A stretch of 64,000 bases of DNA. Origin: Caballeronia jiangsuensis. Its GTDB lineage: Bacteria; Pseudomonadota; Gammaproteobacteria; Burkholderiales; Burkholderiaceae. The notes beneath the pieces are model-generated. The model was not told the origin of the DNA. It ran no database searches and saw nothing but the letters and a program-made list of their open reading frames with translations. The position numbers and the translations under genes are program-made. The stretch is from contig JFHF01000016.1 of the NCBI GenBank assembly GCA_000648925.1, forward strand, positions 1 through 64,000. The letters run 5' to 3'. Positions 53,406 through 62,199 of the stretch are shown one piece after another; the stretch's first letter is position 1; each line of letters begins with the position of its first letter.

Positions 53406-53447
53406 CGTCAATGCTCGGCAAAGGTGATGGAACTTCGTCACTATCGC

Positions 53448-53481
53448 CCGAAACAGGCACAATAAGAAGATCCAGTTTCGG
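53448..53481. promoter_or_regulatory. Inverted CCGAAAC / GTTTCGG between paiB-like and mocR-like genes
   Basis: CCGAAACAGG at 53448-53457 and CCAGTTTCGG at 53472-53481 are inverted copies with 9 of 10 positions alike. The dyad ends 9 bp before the MocR ATG and lies 43 bp from the PaiB start, so it can regulate both. Confidence 0.5.
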
Positions 53482-53490
53482 TTGTTTTTC

Positions 53491-54945
53491 ATGGTCCAGT
53501 TGAACAGAGCCGGCACGGGGCAACGCATCTACGATCTGCTGCGCGCCCAGATCGCCGACGGCACGCTGCCCGCGGGCGCATCCGCGCCATCGACGCGCGC
53601 CTTGGCCGCCGATCTGGGCGTCTCGCGCACAACCGTCACCGCTGCCTACGAACAACTCGCCGCCGAAGGCTTCCTCGTCACATCGGCGGGGCGCGTCGCA
53701 CGTATCGCCGCGCCGCCGGTGCCGCTCGCGCCGCCCGGCCCGGCGCGCGTCGCCCGCACCGCGCCCGCGTTGTCCGCATACGGCGAGCGCGTTTCGACAC
53801 TGCCCATGCCCGTGCTTCATCCGACGAAGCAGGGCAGCGTCAACTTCCTCTACGGCGCGGTGTCCTCGCGCGACTTTCCTTCGCTGATCTGGAAGCGGGC
53901 CTATCAGGCCGAGCTTCTGCATCAGCCGGACAGCCTCTACTACGTCGCGCCCGAAGGCGACGCCTCGCTGCGGCGCGCGTTGCAGGCGTATCTGGGACGG
54001 GCGCGCGGGCTGGTCTGCGACAGCGAACAGATCGTCGTGGTGAACGGCACGCAGCAGGCGCTCGATCTATGCGCGCGCGTCTTGCTCGATCCCGGCGATA
54101 CGTTCGCGTTCGAAGAGCCCGGCTATCTGATCGCGCGCCATTGCTTCGAAGCGTCGGGCGGGGTGCCGCTGCCCGTTCCCGTCGACGAACATGGTCTCGA
54201 CACGCGCCGTCTCCCCGCCGATGGCCGCGCGCGGCTCGCTTACGTGACGCCATCGCATCAGTTTCCGCTGGGCGGCGTGTTGCCGGTCGGACGCCGGCTC
54301 GAATTGCTCGAATGGGCGCAACGGCACGATGCCTGGATCATCGAGGACGATTACGACGGCGAGTTCCGTTACGGCCAGCGCCCGATCGATGCGTTGCAAT
54401 CGATCGATTCGAATGGCCGCGTGATTTACATCGGCACATTCTCAAAGGCGCTTTCGCCGCATCTGCGGCTCGGCTACATGATCCTGCCGCACGATCTCGT
54501 GCCGGTGTTTCGTCAGGCCAAGAGGCTGAGCGACCGGCATTCCGCGGTCATCGATCAGCGCGTTCTCGCATCGCTGATCGAAGGCGGCGCGTACGAACGT
54601 CACGTGCGGCGCGTCCGACGCGAATACGAACGGCGTCGCGCGGCGTTGCTCGATGCCATCGCGCATCTTCTGCCGCAGAGCGCGCGGGTGACGGGCACGG
54701 CCGCCGGGCTGCATGTCACGCTGTGGCTGCCGTTTCTCGATTCGAAGGATGAGGCCGCGCTCGTCGCCGCCGCGCATGAAAAGGGCGTGGGCGTCTATCC
54801 GGTATCGCAGCTTTATGCCGCGCCGACCGTCGATGCGCGGACCCGGCCCGCCGGTCTGATCCTCGGTTATGCGAGCGTGCCGGTCGATAAGATCCGCGAG
54901 GGAATTCAGATTCTCGCCGGCGTGATCGGCCAGTCGAGGCGTTGA
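53491..54945 (+). CDS. MocR/PdxR-family regulator (484 aa)
   Basis: GntR winged helix (about 10-75: RIYDLLRAQIADGTLPAG...APSTRALAADLGVSRTTVTAAYEQL) and an aminotransferase-like domain with PLP lysine Lys319 in GTFSKALSPHLRLGYM and VTPSHQFPLG before it. Start at the ATG 53491; an in-frame TTG at 53482 is possible. No clear ribosome site. Likely the repressor or activator of the divergent PaiB gene. Confidence 0.88.
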   Translation: MVQLNRAGTGQRIYDLLRAQIADGTLPAGASAPSTRALAADLGVSRTTVTAAYEQLAAEGFLVTSAGRVARIAAPPVPLAPPGPARVARTAPALSAYGERVSTLPMPVLHPTKQGSVNFLYGAVSSRDFPSLIWKRAYQAELLHQPDSLYYVAPEGDASLRRALQAYLGRARGLVCDSEQIVVVNGTQQALDLCARVLLDPGDTFAFEEPGYLIARHCFEASGGVPLPVPVDEHGLDTRRLPADGRARLAYVTPSHQFPLGGVLPVGRRLELLEWAQRHDAWIIEDDYDGEFRYGQRPIDALQSIDSNGRVIYIGTFSKALSPHLRLGYMILPHDLVPVFRQAKRLSDRHSAVIDQRVLASLIEGGAYERHVRRVRREYERRRAALLDAIAHLLPQSARVTGTAAGLHVTLWLPFLDSKDEAALVAAAHEKGVGVYPVSQLYAAPTVDARTRPAGLILGYASVPVDKIREGIQILAGVIGQSRR

Positions 54946-55021
54946 GCCGACGCTTTCGCTTTGTATTCCCAATGCGCGCGTCCTATCCTGATTCTCGGTA
55001 AATAACGAAGGGAACAAGACC

Positions 55022-56644
55022 ATGCGCGCGCGAATCCTGGCTGTCCCGTTGTTGATCGCAACCAGCCTTCTCGCCGCGAGTTGCGGCGGCGGTTCGTCCG
55101 ACGATCCCATCGATCAGGTGATGAAAAAGCCGCGCTACACGAGCGCGAACTCGCAATGGTCGATGGTCGTGATGGACGCCACCACCGGCGAAACGCTCGC
55201 CGCGCTGCAACCCGACACGCTCTCGTTCACCGGCTCCGTGCGCAAGCTCTACTCGGTGGGCAGCGCGCTCAATATCATCGGCGCGGATCATCGCTTCGAA
55301 ACGCCGGTCTATCGCAACGGCACGCTCGACGCATCGGGCAAGCTCACGGGCGATCTCATCCTCAAGGCTTCCGGCGATCTGACCTTCGGCGGGCGGCAGA
55401 AGCCCGACGGCACCATCGATTTCACCGACTTCGATCACAACGAGGCGCGCGCCTTCGACGGCGCGATCCTGACGCCGGAAGATCCGCTGACGGCCATCAA
55501 CCAGCTTGCGCAACAGGTCAGGGCGGCGGGCATCACGTCGGTCAGCGGCGATGTCATCGTCGATGACAGGCTCTTCGACGCGTTTCGCGTGCCCAACGGC
55601 AACGTGCTCATCTCGCCGATCCTCGTGAACGAAAACGTGATCGACGTGACGCTCGCGCCGACATCGGCCGGACAGCCTGGCCAGCTCGACTGGCGTCCGC
55701 GCACGAGCGCGATGACCATGCAGGGCGCGACGCTCACGACGGCGGCCAATAGCGCGGCGGATATCGTCACATCGGGCGATGCGCTCGACGATGGCCCCCT
55801 GAGTTGTCTCGCCGCGCCCGGCTGTCACGGCACGATCTCGGGCGCGGCGAGCCTCGCCACGCCCGCGACGATCCCGATGGGCTACACGTCGCCGCTCGTC
55901 GGCAACAATCTGTATGTGAGCAATCTGCGTGTGGAAGATCCGCCATCGTTCGCGCGCACCGCCTTCATCGACGCATTGACGCGCGCGGGCGTCAGCGTCT
56001 CGGCGCCCGCCGTTCAGCCGAATGACCGAAGCAGGCTGCCATCGGCGCAAAGCTATTCGAGCGCGACGCAGGTGGCGAGCTTCACCTCGCTGCCCTACTC
56101 CGAAATCGCCAAGCTGATTCTCAAGGTGAGCCTGAACACCGGCGCCAATCTGAGCCTGATGTATCAAGGTCTCGCGCAAGGCGCGCGCACGGTCGATGCC
56201 GCGCTCGTCACCGAGCGCCGGTATCTGACGGGCACGCTCGGGATCGACGGCGCGGGCTTCGACTTTCCGACCAACGGCAGCGGCTCGCCCGACAGCCGCG
56301 CGAGCGCCCGCACGACCGCGACGCTGCTCACCGTGATGAGCCGCCTGCCGATCTATCCGGTGTATCGCGACGCGTTGTCGATTCTGGGCATCGACGGCTC
56401 GCTCGCGGCCATCGGCCGGGATGTCGTCGGCAAGGAGCACATCAGGGTGAAGAGCGGCGCGACCGTGACCAACGGCCAGATGGTCGCGATGAACATGGCG
56501 GGCTATATGGACGCGAAGAGCGGGCGGCGTCTCGCCTATGCGCTCTTCGTCAACCACGCCGGACCGGTTCAGGCGCTGACCGACACGCTCGAAGTCTTCG
56601 ACGACGAAGCGACGATACTCGGCATCGTCTGGGCGCGGTATTGA
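55022..56644 (+). CDS. dacB: D-alanyl-D-alanine carboxypeptidase/endopeptidase, peptidase S13 (540 aa)
   Basis: Lipobox LAASC (Cys21) marks a lipoprotein, uncommon for PBP4. Active-site motifs are S-x-x-K as SVRK (Ser72, Lys75), S-x-N as SLN in ILKVSLNTGANLSLMYQG, and K-S-G in IRVKSGATVT. It trims peptidoglycan stem peptides in the periplasm. GAAGGGAACAAGACC precedes the ATG. The alanine racemase gene lies tail-to-tail four bp away, so the two cell-wall genes are neighbours but separately transcribed. Confidence 0.9.
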   Translation: MRARILAVPLLIATSLLAASCGGGSSDDPIDQVMKKPRYTSANSQWSMVVMDATTGETLAALQPDTLSFTGSVRKLYSVGSALNIIGADHRFETPVYRNGTLDASGKLTGDLILKASGDLTFGGRQKPDGTIDFTDFDHNEARAFDGAILTPEDPLTAINQLAQQVRAAGITSVSGDVIVDDRLFDAFRVPNGNVLISPILVNENVIDVTLAPTSAGQPGQLDWRPRTSAMTMQGATLTTAANSAADIVTSGDALDDGPLSCLAAPGCHGTISGAASLATPATIPMGYTSPLVGNNLYVSNLRVEDPPSFARTAFIDALTRAGVSVSAPAVQPNDRSRLPSAQSYSSATQVASFTSLPYSEIAKLILKVSLNTGANLSLMYQGLAQGARTVDAALVTERRYLTGTLGIDGAGFDFPTNGSGSPDSRASARTTATLLTVMSRLPIYPVYRDALSILGIDGSLAAIGRDVVGKEHIRVKSGATVTNGQMVAMNMAGYMDAKSGRRLAYALFVNHAGPVQALTDTLEVFDDEATILGIVWARY

Positions 56645-56648
56645 GGGC

Positions 56649-57752
56649 TTACGCGGTGTGCGTTTCAGGCTCGCTCGTCACGCCGGCGTCGATGCTCACC
56701 GGCACGCGCCGCGCGAGCGCGCACATCAGCTCGTAGCCGATCGTGCCGGACGGCTCGGCCACTTCGTCCACCCTGACGTGCTCGCCCCACAGTTCCACCG
56801 ACGATCCGATGCCCGCCGCCGGGCACGGCGTCAGATCGACGGTGAGCATGTCCATCGACACGCGTCCGACGATGCGCGTGCGCACGCCGTCGATCATCAC
56901 GGGCGTGCCGGTCGGCGCGTGACGCGGATAGCCGTCCGCGTAGCCGCACGCCACCACGCCGATTCGCATCGCACGATCCGCCGTGAAAGTGCGGCCATAG
57001 CCGATCGTCTCGTTCGGCGCGAGCATCTGCACGCCGATGATGCGGCTTTCGAGCGTCATCGCCGCGCGCAATTCGAAGCCTTCGATGTTGCGCGCGCGGC
57101 CCGTCGGCGATGCGCCGTAGAGGATCGTGCCGGGCCGCACCCAGTCGCGATGCGCGCGCGGATGCCACAGCACCGCCGCCGAATTCGACAGCGAGCGCGT
57201 GCCGGGAAGATTGCGCGTGGCGGCGTCGAATTCGTCGGTTTGCCAGTCGATCGCGCCATCGTCCGCGTTCGCGAAGTGGCTCATGAGGCCGATCGAGCCG
57301 ACCGCCTCGATGCCCGACGCACGTTCCCACGCGGCCTCGAACTCGCCCGGCCGGTAGCCGAGCCGGTTCATGCCCGAGTTCATCTTCAACTGGATATCGA
57401 TGCGTTCGCGCGGCCGCGACGCTTTCAGCAGCGCGAGTTGTTCGTCGCTATGCACCGTCACCGTGAGGCGATGACGATCCGCCGTCTCGACATCCGTGGG
57501 CTCGAAAATGCCTTCGAGCAGCAGGATCGGCTTTTTCCAGCCGAGTTCGCGCACGCGCACGGCTTCGTCGAGATCGAGCAGCGCGATGCCGTCCGCTTCG
57601 GCGAGCGCCGGATAGATGCGCTCGATGCCGTGACCGTAGGCATTCGCCTTGATCACGGACCACACGCGCGACGACGGCGCCAGGCGTTTGACGATCTGAA
57701 GATTCTGACGAACGGCGTCGAGATGAATGCGCGCGGAAATGGGACGTGGCAT
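56649..57752 (-). CDS. alr: Alanine racemase (367 aa)
   Basis: PLP barrel enzyme. Lys35 in [10 protein letters not shown] binds PLP; Tyr271 in [11 protein letters not shown] is the second catalytic base; [10 protein letters not shown] and [13 protein letters not shown] are also typical. Makes D-alanine for peptidoglycan. Length is standard. Its position beside dacB and not beside dadA suggests the biosynthetic Alr rather than catabolic DadX, but this is only context. Confidence 0.94.
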   Translation of the reverse strand: MPRPISARIHLDAVRQNLQIVKRLAPSSRVWSVIKANAYGHGIERIYPALAEADGIALLDLDEAVRVRELGWKKPILLLEGIFEPTDVETADRHRLTVTVHSDEQLALLKASRPRERIDIQLKMNSGMNRLGYRPGEFEAAWERASGIEAVGSIGLMSHFANADDGAIDWQTDEFDAATRNLPGTRSLSNSAAVLWHPRAHRDWVRPGTILYGASPTGRARNIEGFELRAAMTLESRIIGVQMLAPNETIGYGRTFTADRAMRIGVVACGYADGYPRHAPTGTPVMIDGVRTRIVGRVSMDMLTVDLTPCPAAGIGSSVELWGEHVRVDEVAEPSGTIGYELMCALARRVPVSIDAGVTSEPETHTA

Positions 57753-57924
57753 GACGTGCTGAATTAAGGATTGAAGGCAGTGGATTGATGAATCGTATCG
57801 GCCAAATGGCAGTCGCTGTTATTTTATTTGCGCCGTTTTTTGGTCGAAACGCCTGCCGGCCGCAACGCCGTTCGGGCGCGCTTCGCGGTATCGTGGCGCT
57901 CATGTCGCGCCGGAGGATTTCACC

Positions 57925-58353
57925 ATGAACGACGCCCGCCGTCTCGCCTGTCTGCGCATCGTGCTCGTTGTCGTCGGGCTGATCGCGTTGTTCGGCGTCT
58001 TTCCGCTGATGCTGCTCTGGCCTTCGGGATGGGCGTGGGAAAGCGGCCACGAAGGCCGCTCCGAATACGCGCTGATGATCGTCGGCATCTATGCGACGCT
58101 CGGCGTGTTCCTGCTGATCGCGTCGCGCGAGCCGATGCGGCATCTCAGCCTCATCTGGTTCACGGTCTGGTCGAGCGTCGTGCATGGCGCGATCATGGCC
58201 GTGCAATCGTTCGGCGGCGCGGGACATCTCGGTCATCTGGCGGGCGATGTGCCCGCGCTCTTCATCGTCGCCGCCGCGCTCGCCGTTTTCACGCCGCGCG
58301 GCGACAAGGCGCGCACGCTTAGCTCAGATAGCCGAGATGCTCGGCCAGAATGA
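57925..58353 (+). CDS. Small four-helix membrane protein, DUF6632-like (142 aa)
   Basis: Four hydrophobic stretches (about 8-32, 50-68, 76-95, 105-125) with [26 protein letters not shown] and [15 protein letters not shown] motifs that recur in a small family of unknown function. CGGAGG precedes the ATG. Its last 35 bp overlap the convergent mntP gene. No function can be assigned. Confidence 0.7.
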   Translation: MNDARRLACLRIVLVVVGLIALFGVFPLMLLWPSGWAWESGHEGRSEYALMIVGIYATLGVFLLIASREPMRHLSLIWFTVWSSVVHGAIMAVQSFGGAGHLGHLAGDVPALFIVAAALAVFTPRGDKARTLSSDSRDARPE

Positions 58354-58888
58354 CGCTGCCGACGCCGATCAGGATCAGCCCGCCGACGATTTCCGCCCGC
58401 TTGCCGATCGTCGCGCCGACGAGCCGCCCGACCATCACGCCGATCGTCACCATCAGCATGGTCGCGAAGCCGATGGTCGCGGCGGTCGAGAAGATATCGA
58501 CATCGATGAACGCGAGGCCCGCGCCGACCGCCATCGCGTCGATGCTGGTCGCAAAACCGGTGAGCGCGAGCACCCAGAACGAATGCGAGTTGGGCTTTTC
58601 CTCGTCGTGGGCCGCTTCGGCGAAACCTTCGCGGATCATGCGCGCGCCGAGCACGAACAGCAGGCCGAACGCGATCCAGTGATCCCAGGCCGTCACGTAC
58701 TGCGCGGCCGCCTTGCCGAGCGCCCAGCCGACGAGCGGCGTCAGCGCCTCGATCACGCCGAAGATCACGCCGGTCTTCAACGCTTCCGCGATGCGCGGCT
58801 TGTGCAGGGTTGCGCCCTTGCCGACCGCGGCGGCGAATGCGTCGGTGGACATGGCGAAGGCAAGGAATATTGTGGAAGCGAGATTCAT
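58319..58888 (-). CDS. mntP: Manganese efflux pump MntP (189 aa)
   Basis: Six-segment MntP fold: [19 protein letters not shown] (first DUF204 motif with Asp), [12 protein letters not shown], and [17 protein letters not shown] (second motif with Asp). Exports Mn2+. The start at 58888 gives the canonical N-terminus. The leader contains a yybP-ykoY manganese riboswitch, which supports the assignment strongly. Confidence 0.94.
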   Translation of the reverse strand: MNLASTIFLAFAMSTDAFAAAVGKGATLHKPRIAEALKTGVIFGVIEALTPLVGWALGKAAAQYVTAWDHWIAFGLLFVLGARMIREGFAEAAHDEEKPNSHSFWVLALTGFATSIDAMAVGAGLAFIDVDIFSTAATIGFATMLMVTIGVMVGRLVGATIGKRAEIVGGLILIGVGSVILAEHLGYLS

Positions 58889-58950
58889 CGGGTAGCGCTC
58901 TGGTCGGGCAAGATGGAACGACAGAACGCGCGCCCGACCGGTCGCGAATT

Positions 58951-59065
58951 CTGTCGATGGTCTTGCCAACCTGTGATGGTTGCTCATGCCACGGTCCGAA
59001 CGACCGAGCGTGTTGACATGAGCGCCTTTCCATTGCGGAAAGGCCGGCTACTCCCCAGCGAAGAA
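58951..59065 (-). ncRNA. yybP-ykoY manganese riboswitch in the mntP leader
   Basis: Read on the minus strand: GGGGAGTAGCCG, a perfect P2 hairpin (GCCTTTCC-GCAAT-GGAAAGGC), GCTCATG-TCAACACGCTC with a CATGAGC partner, an inner CGGTC-GTTC-GGACCG hairpin, then AACC/GGTT and GGCAAGACCA. These are the recognised conserved blocks of this Mn2+-sensing aptamer. Just downstream CGACAGAA (58949-58956) can pair with TTCTGTCG (58919-58926), giving an alternative stem that could couple the aptamer to expression of mntP. Confidence 0.88.
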
Positions 59066-59182
59066 ATGAAAGCTTAACACGGCTCCATGACCGTTCCTGC
59101 GTTTATGAGATGCGTTGAGGTACAGTGAGCGGGCAATGCCGCCGTTCCCACCTCGTGCAGACAGCACCGTGAAGGAGGCACC

Positions 59183-59629
59183 ATGCCGGCAGCTCACCTG
59201 ACTCAATCGGCCGCGCGCGAAACGGTCGAGCGTCTTTATCGCGCGTTTTCCACGAAGGATGTCGCGCTCTTGCGGCAGGCCGTCACGCCCGACTGGCAGT
59301 ACATTCCCGAGCCGCCCGGACAGAAGCCCGGCCCGGATCAGATGATCCCCATCTTCGAAGATCTCGCCAACGCGCTGCCCGACATGCATATCGAGATTCT
59401 CGACATGCTGGTGCAGGACGATCGCGTAGGCGTGCGCGCGGAAGTGAGCGGCACGCAATCCGGGCCGTTGCTGGGCATCGCCGCGACCGAGAAGCCGATC
59501 CGCTTCGCGATTCATTCGTTTCACGAACTGCGCGACGGACTCGTGTCGAAAACCTGGCATCTCGAAGACTGGCTCAGCGTGTTCCGGCAACTCGACGCCG
59601 TGCCGCCCCGCGTGAATCCGCCGGTCTAG
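59183..59629 (+). CDS. SnoaL-like ester cyclase family protein (148 aa)
   Basis: NTF2-like small barrel: ETVERLYRAFSTKDVALLRQAVTPDWQYIPEPPGQKPGPDQ, then LANALPDMHIEILDMLVQDDRVGVRAEVSGTQSG and SFHELRDGLVSKTWHLEDW. SnoaL/NTF2-like proteins bind small hydrophobic ligands; some act as polyketide cyclases. No partner genes suggest a pathway. GAAGGAGG precedes the ATG. Tail overlaps the next gene by four bp. Confidence 0.82.
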   Translation: MPAAHLTQSAARETVERLYRAFSTKDVALLRQAVTPDWQYIPEPPGQKPGPDQMIPIFEDLANALPDMHIEILDMLVQDDRVGVRAEVSGTQSGPLLGIAATEKPIRFAIHSFHELRDGLVSKTWHLEDWLSVFRQLDAVPPRVNPPV

Positions 59630-60114
59630 CCGCGCCGGCTTCGCGTCTTCGCGCCGGGCATCGCGTTCGCGCGCAGGACATGCTCCACGCACAGTCCGAC
59701 GAGCGTCGCGTCCAGCCGCTCCAGCGCGCTCGCCGCGGCGCGCAGTGCGGGCACATCCGTGCCGAACGAATCGAAGAAGAGCCATTCGCGCTGCCGCGCC
59801 GCGACCCGCGCCTCCTGCGCCGCCGCGCACAACTCGCGCATCCGCGCGAATCCCGCCGCGCGCGCTTTTTTCTCCAGCATGCCGACGAGCACTTCGTGCG
59901 GCTCACGCGCGTCATGGACGGCGCTCGTGCGGGCGTCGTCGAAGAGCGAAAGAAAACGCAGCACGCTGCCCTGCAAACGCCGATGCGCATCGACGAGATC
60001 GCGTATCGATTCGGCCCGCTCGTGGTCGCGCGCCGCCTTCACGGTGATGATGGTCGCGCCGTAGCCGCCGTCGGCCAGTTCGCGGCCCGGTGCGTCGATA
60101 GATGGAGTCGCCAT
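59626..60114 (-). CDS. Uncharacterised helical protein (162 aa)
   Basis: No family recognised. Predicted mainly alpha-helical, rich in Ala, Arg and Glu, with HRRLQGSVLRFLSLFDDART and HEVLVGMLEKKARAAGFARMREL segments; no signal peptide or membrane segment. GTTACGGAGATC precedes the ATG. The AT-rich dyad at 60138-60161 lies 24 bp upstream of the start, so the gene has its own controlled promoter, which argues that it is real. Confidence 0.6.
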   Translation of the reverse strand: MATPSIDAPGRELADGGYGATIITVKAARDHERAESIRDLVDAHRRLQGSVLRFLSLFDDARTSAVHDAREPHEVLVGMLEKKARAAGFARMRELCAAAQEARVAARQREWLFFDSFGTDVPALRAAASALERLDATLVGLCVEHVLRANAMPGAKTRSRRG

Positions 60115-60137
60115 GATCTCCGTAACCCGATGCAGTT

Positions 60138-60161
60138 CGTTATATCGACAAGAATATAACG
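60138..60161. promoter_or_regulatory. AT-rich dyad CGTTATAT-N8-ATATAACG
   Basis: Perfect 8-bp arms at 60138-60145 and 60154-60161, in otherwise G+C-rich DNA, 24 bp upstream of the unknown gene's ATG. The TATAAC in the arm could double as a -10 box, so bound protein would block transcription. Confidence 0.6.
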
Positions 60162-60189
60162 CATCGCGATTCCGGTGCGCGATCTCTCT

Positions 60190-61890
60190 TTATTTCGGCA
60201 ATAACCCGAACACGGCGACAGCGTTTCTCGTGCCGACATACACCTTGCCGTTCGCGATCATCGGCGTGATGAACTTGTTGCCCTGACCGAACTGGTCGCG
60301 CGCGCCCGCATCGTTGCTGCTGTAGAGCTGGCGGCCGAGATTGGTCGCGTCGTACGCGCGCAGTGCGCCGGTCGTGCCGTTCTCCGCCGCCCACAGGATG
60401 CCGTTGGCCGTGCCGTTCGCCGAAATGCTCGGCGTCGCGCCCGGAAAGGCGAACACGTTCGATGTCTGGCTCGTCGAGGTTCCCGAAAGCACGGCGTTCG
60501 ACACCGAAAAAGCCCTGATGCTGTCGCCGACCGAGCCGAAATAGACGGTGTTGTTGAAATACGCGGGTGCGCCGAACATCGGCCCGCGAATCTGGCCGAC
60601 GAGTTTCTGGTAGATGTGATCCGCGTTCGAATCGAACTTGCCCATCGAAAGACGGTTCACGACGTAGATGGTCGCGTTCTTTCCCGCGCCGATCGCGAGA
60701 TGGCGAACCGTGCCGCTCGCACCGGCGAAATCGGGCAGAACCATCGCGCCGCCGGAACCCAGGTCTTCGTCCTGATTCGATTCCTGCACCGTGTTCGACG
60801 GCTCGAAATAGTCCTGCACCCTGAGCGGCGACGTGTTCAGCCTCAAAAAACCGTTGCCGAAATTGCCGTTGATCGGCATTTCCTGCGCGTTCTGCGTCGG
60901 GTCGAAGGTGCCGTTCGCGTCGAGGAAGAAGATCGATTCGCCGTCCGACGCAAGGCCCGCGCCGCTCATCCAGATCGAGCCCATCTGGCCGTTCGGCGTG
61001 ACGTTCAGCACGCTCGCCTGTTGCAGCGTGTTCGCGTCGTAGCCCATGACCCAGCCGGTGTACGGCATGAAATCGCAGTGCGACGTCCACGCGGTGTAGA
61101 CGACGCCATTCAGCAGGAGCAACGACGCGCGCTCGGCGTACTGGCCCGGATCGAACGTGAGCGTGCCGTTCTGGCTGCCCGCGCCGTTGCCGGGATAGGT
61201 CGCGCGAATTTCGGTCGGACCATTGAAGAGCTCGGCGCCTGTCGTGACGTCGAGCGCGTGGATGCGCTGGTGATAGCCGCCCGACGCGTCCTTCGACATT
61301 CCCACGACATACATCGCGCCATTCGGTCCGCGCGAACGGTCGATGACCGGCGTCGCCGTCACACCGATGGTCGGCGTGATCTGCGTGCACTTGTGGTCGT
61401 CGCTGGGCGACTCGCCGTTGCCGAGCGTCGAGATTTTCCAGAGCACGCTGCCAGTGTCGGCGTCGAAGGCGTACACGCTGGCGTTTTCCGTCGCGACATA
61501 CACGACGTTGTGCGTGCCGCCCGCGATCGGGACGCCCGCCAGAAAGAGCGGCTGGGCATCGACCGCGCCGTCGACGGGGAAGGTCGCGAGCTTGCCGAAG
61601 CTGGCCGAATTGACGTTCGCGGGCGTGAGAACCGTTTCCGCGAGTTGCTGGCCAGTGCGGGCGATGTCGTTGTGCCAGGTGGCGACGTCCATCGGAGACG
61701 CAACCGCAGGCGCCGACGCGCTCGACGGACTGGACGCGCTCGACGGACTCGACGCCGCAGTCGGCGCACTGCCGCCGGTTGCAGCAGCCGTGGTGTCGCC
61801 GCTGGAACCGCCGCCGCTGCACGCACCGACGATCGCCACAGCAAGCGCGACGCCGGCTGCGGCGATCAGAGTCAGGAACCGCGTGTTCAT
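60190..61890 (-). CDS. PQQ-type beta-propeller lipoprotein (566 aa)
   Basis: Signal peptide and lipobox GAC (Cys24) followed by a low-complexity tether with SSPSSAS repeats (about 42-62), then a propeller of outer-membrane assembly or quinoprotein type with VYAFDADTGSVLWK, IHALDVTTGAELF, GYDANTLQQ, RAYDATNLGRQLY and VYVGTRNAVAVFG blades. I see no residues that specify PQQ or calcium binding, so it is probably not a dehydrogenase. The ATG at 61890 has GAGGAG seven bases upstream, better than 61896. May be a scaffold or sensor at the inner face of the outer membrane. Confidence 0.8.
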   Translation of the reverse strand: MNTRFLTLIAAAGVALAVAIVGACSGGGSSGDTTAAATGGSAPTAASSPSSASSPSSASAPAVASPMDVATWHNDIARTGQQLAETVLTPANVNSASFGKLATFPVDGAVDAQPLFLAGVPIAGGTHNVVYVATENASVYAFDADTGSVLWKISTLGNGESPSDDHKCTQITPTIGVTATPVIDRSRGPNGAMYVVGMSKDASGGYHQRIHALDVTTGAELFNGPTEIRATYPGNGAGSQNGTLTFDPGQYAERASLLLLNGVVYTAWTSHCDFMPYTGWVMGYDANTLQQASVLNVTPNGQMGSIWMSGAGLASDGESIFFLDANGTFDPTQNAQEMPINGNFGNGFLRLNTSPLRVQDYFEPSNTVQESNQDEDLGSGGAMVLPDFAGASGTVRHLAIGAGKNATIYVVNRLSMGKFDSNADHIYQKLVGQIRGPMFGAPAYFNNTVYFGSVGDSIRAFSVSNAVLSGTSTSQTSNVFAFPGATPSISANGTANGILWAAENGTTGALRAYDATNLGRQLYSSNDAGARDQFGQGNKFITPMIANGKVYVGTRNAVAVFGLLPK

Positions 61891-62022
61891 CTGCATGCTC
61901 CTCTACGGTGAGACACAACGCCACGGCGACCCGCTTCACGCGCAAAGAATTTGTTGCAACGCGTCACAATGTGCTAACCTAGGGTTATTACCTAGATAGT
62001 TACCCCTAGTACGGAGTCCACC

Positions 62023-62157
62023 ATGGGAATCATCGCTGCTACCCCGATCGCCCTCGTTTCCTTTATCGCCGCCAAGCTCCGCGCCGCCACGCGCGACGCG
62101 CTCATCGCACGCGCCAAGGTCAGCGCGTTGATGGCCGAAGCCTATCGCCGTTCGTAA
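62023..62157 (+). CDS. Small 44-residue protein, unknown
   Basis: ATG at 62023 with GGAG seven bases upstream, TAA at 62155-62157. A short hydrophobic N-terminus (IIAATPIALVSFIAA) is followed by a basic amphipathic stretch (KLRAATRDALIARAKV). Could be a membrane-tethered small protein. The leader holds repeated CCTAG motifs near 61979-62010. Divergent from the propeller lipoprotein gene. Confidence is limited by its size. Confidence 0.5.
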   Translation: MGIIAATPIALVSFIAAKLRAATRDALIARAKVSALMAEAYRRS

Positions 62158-62199
62158 CGCGCGGGCGCGGGGGAATATTCCCGCGCCGTTCTTCATCGC

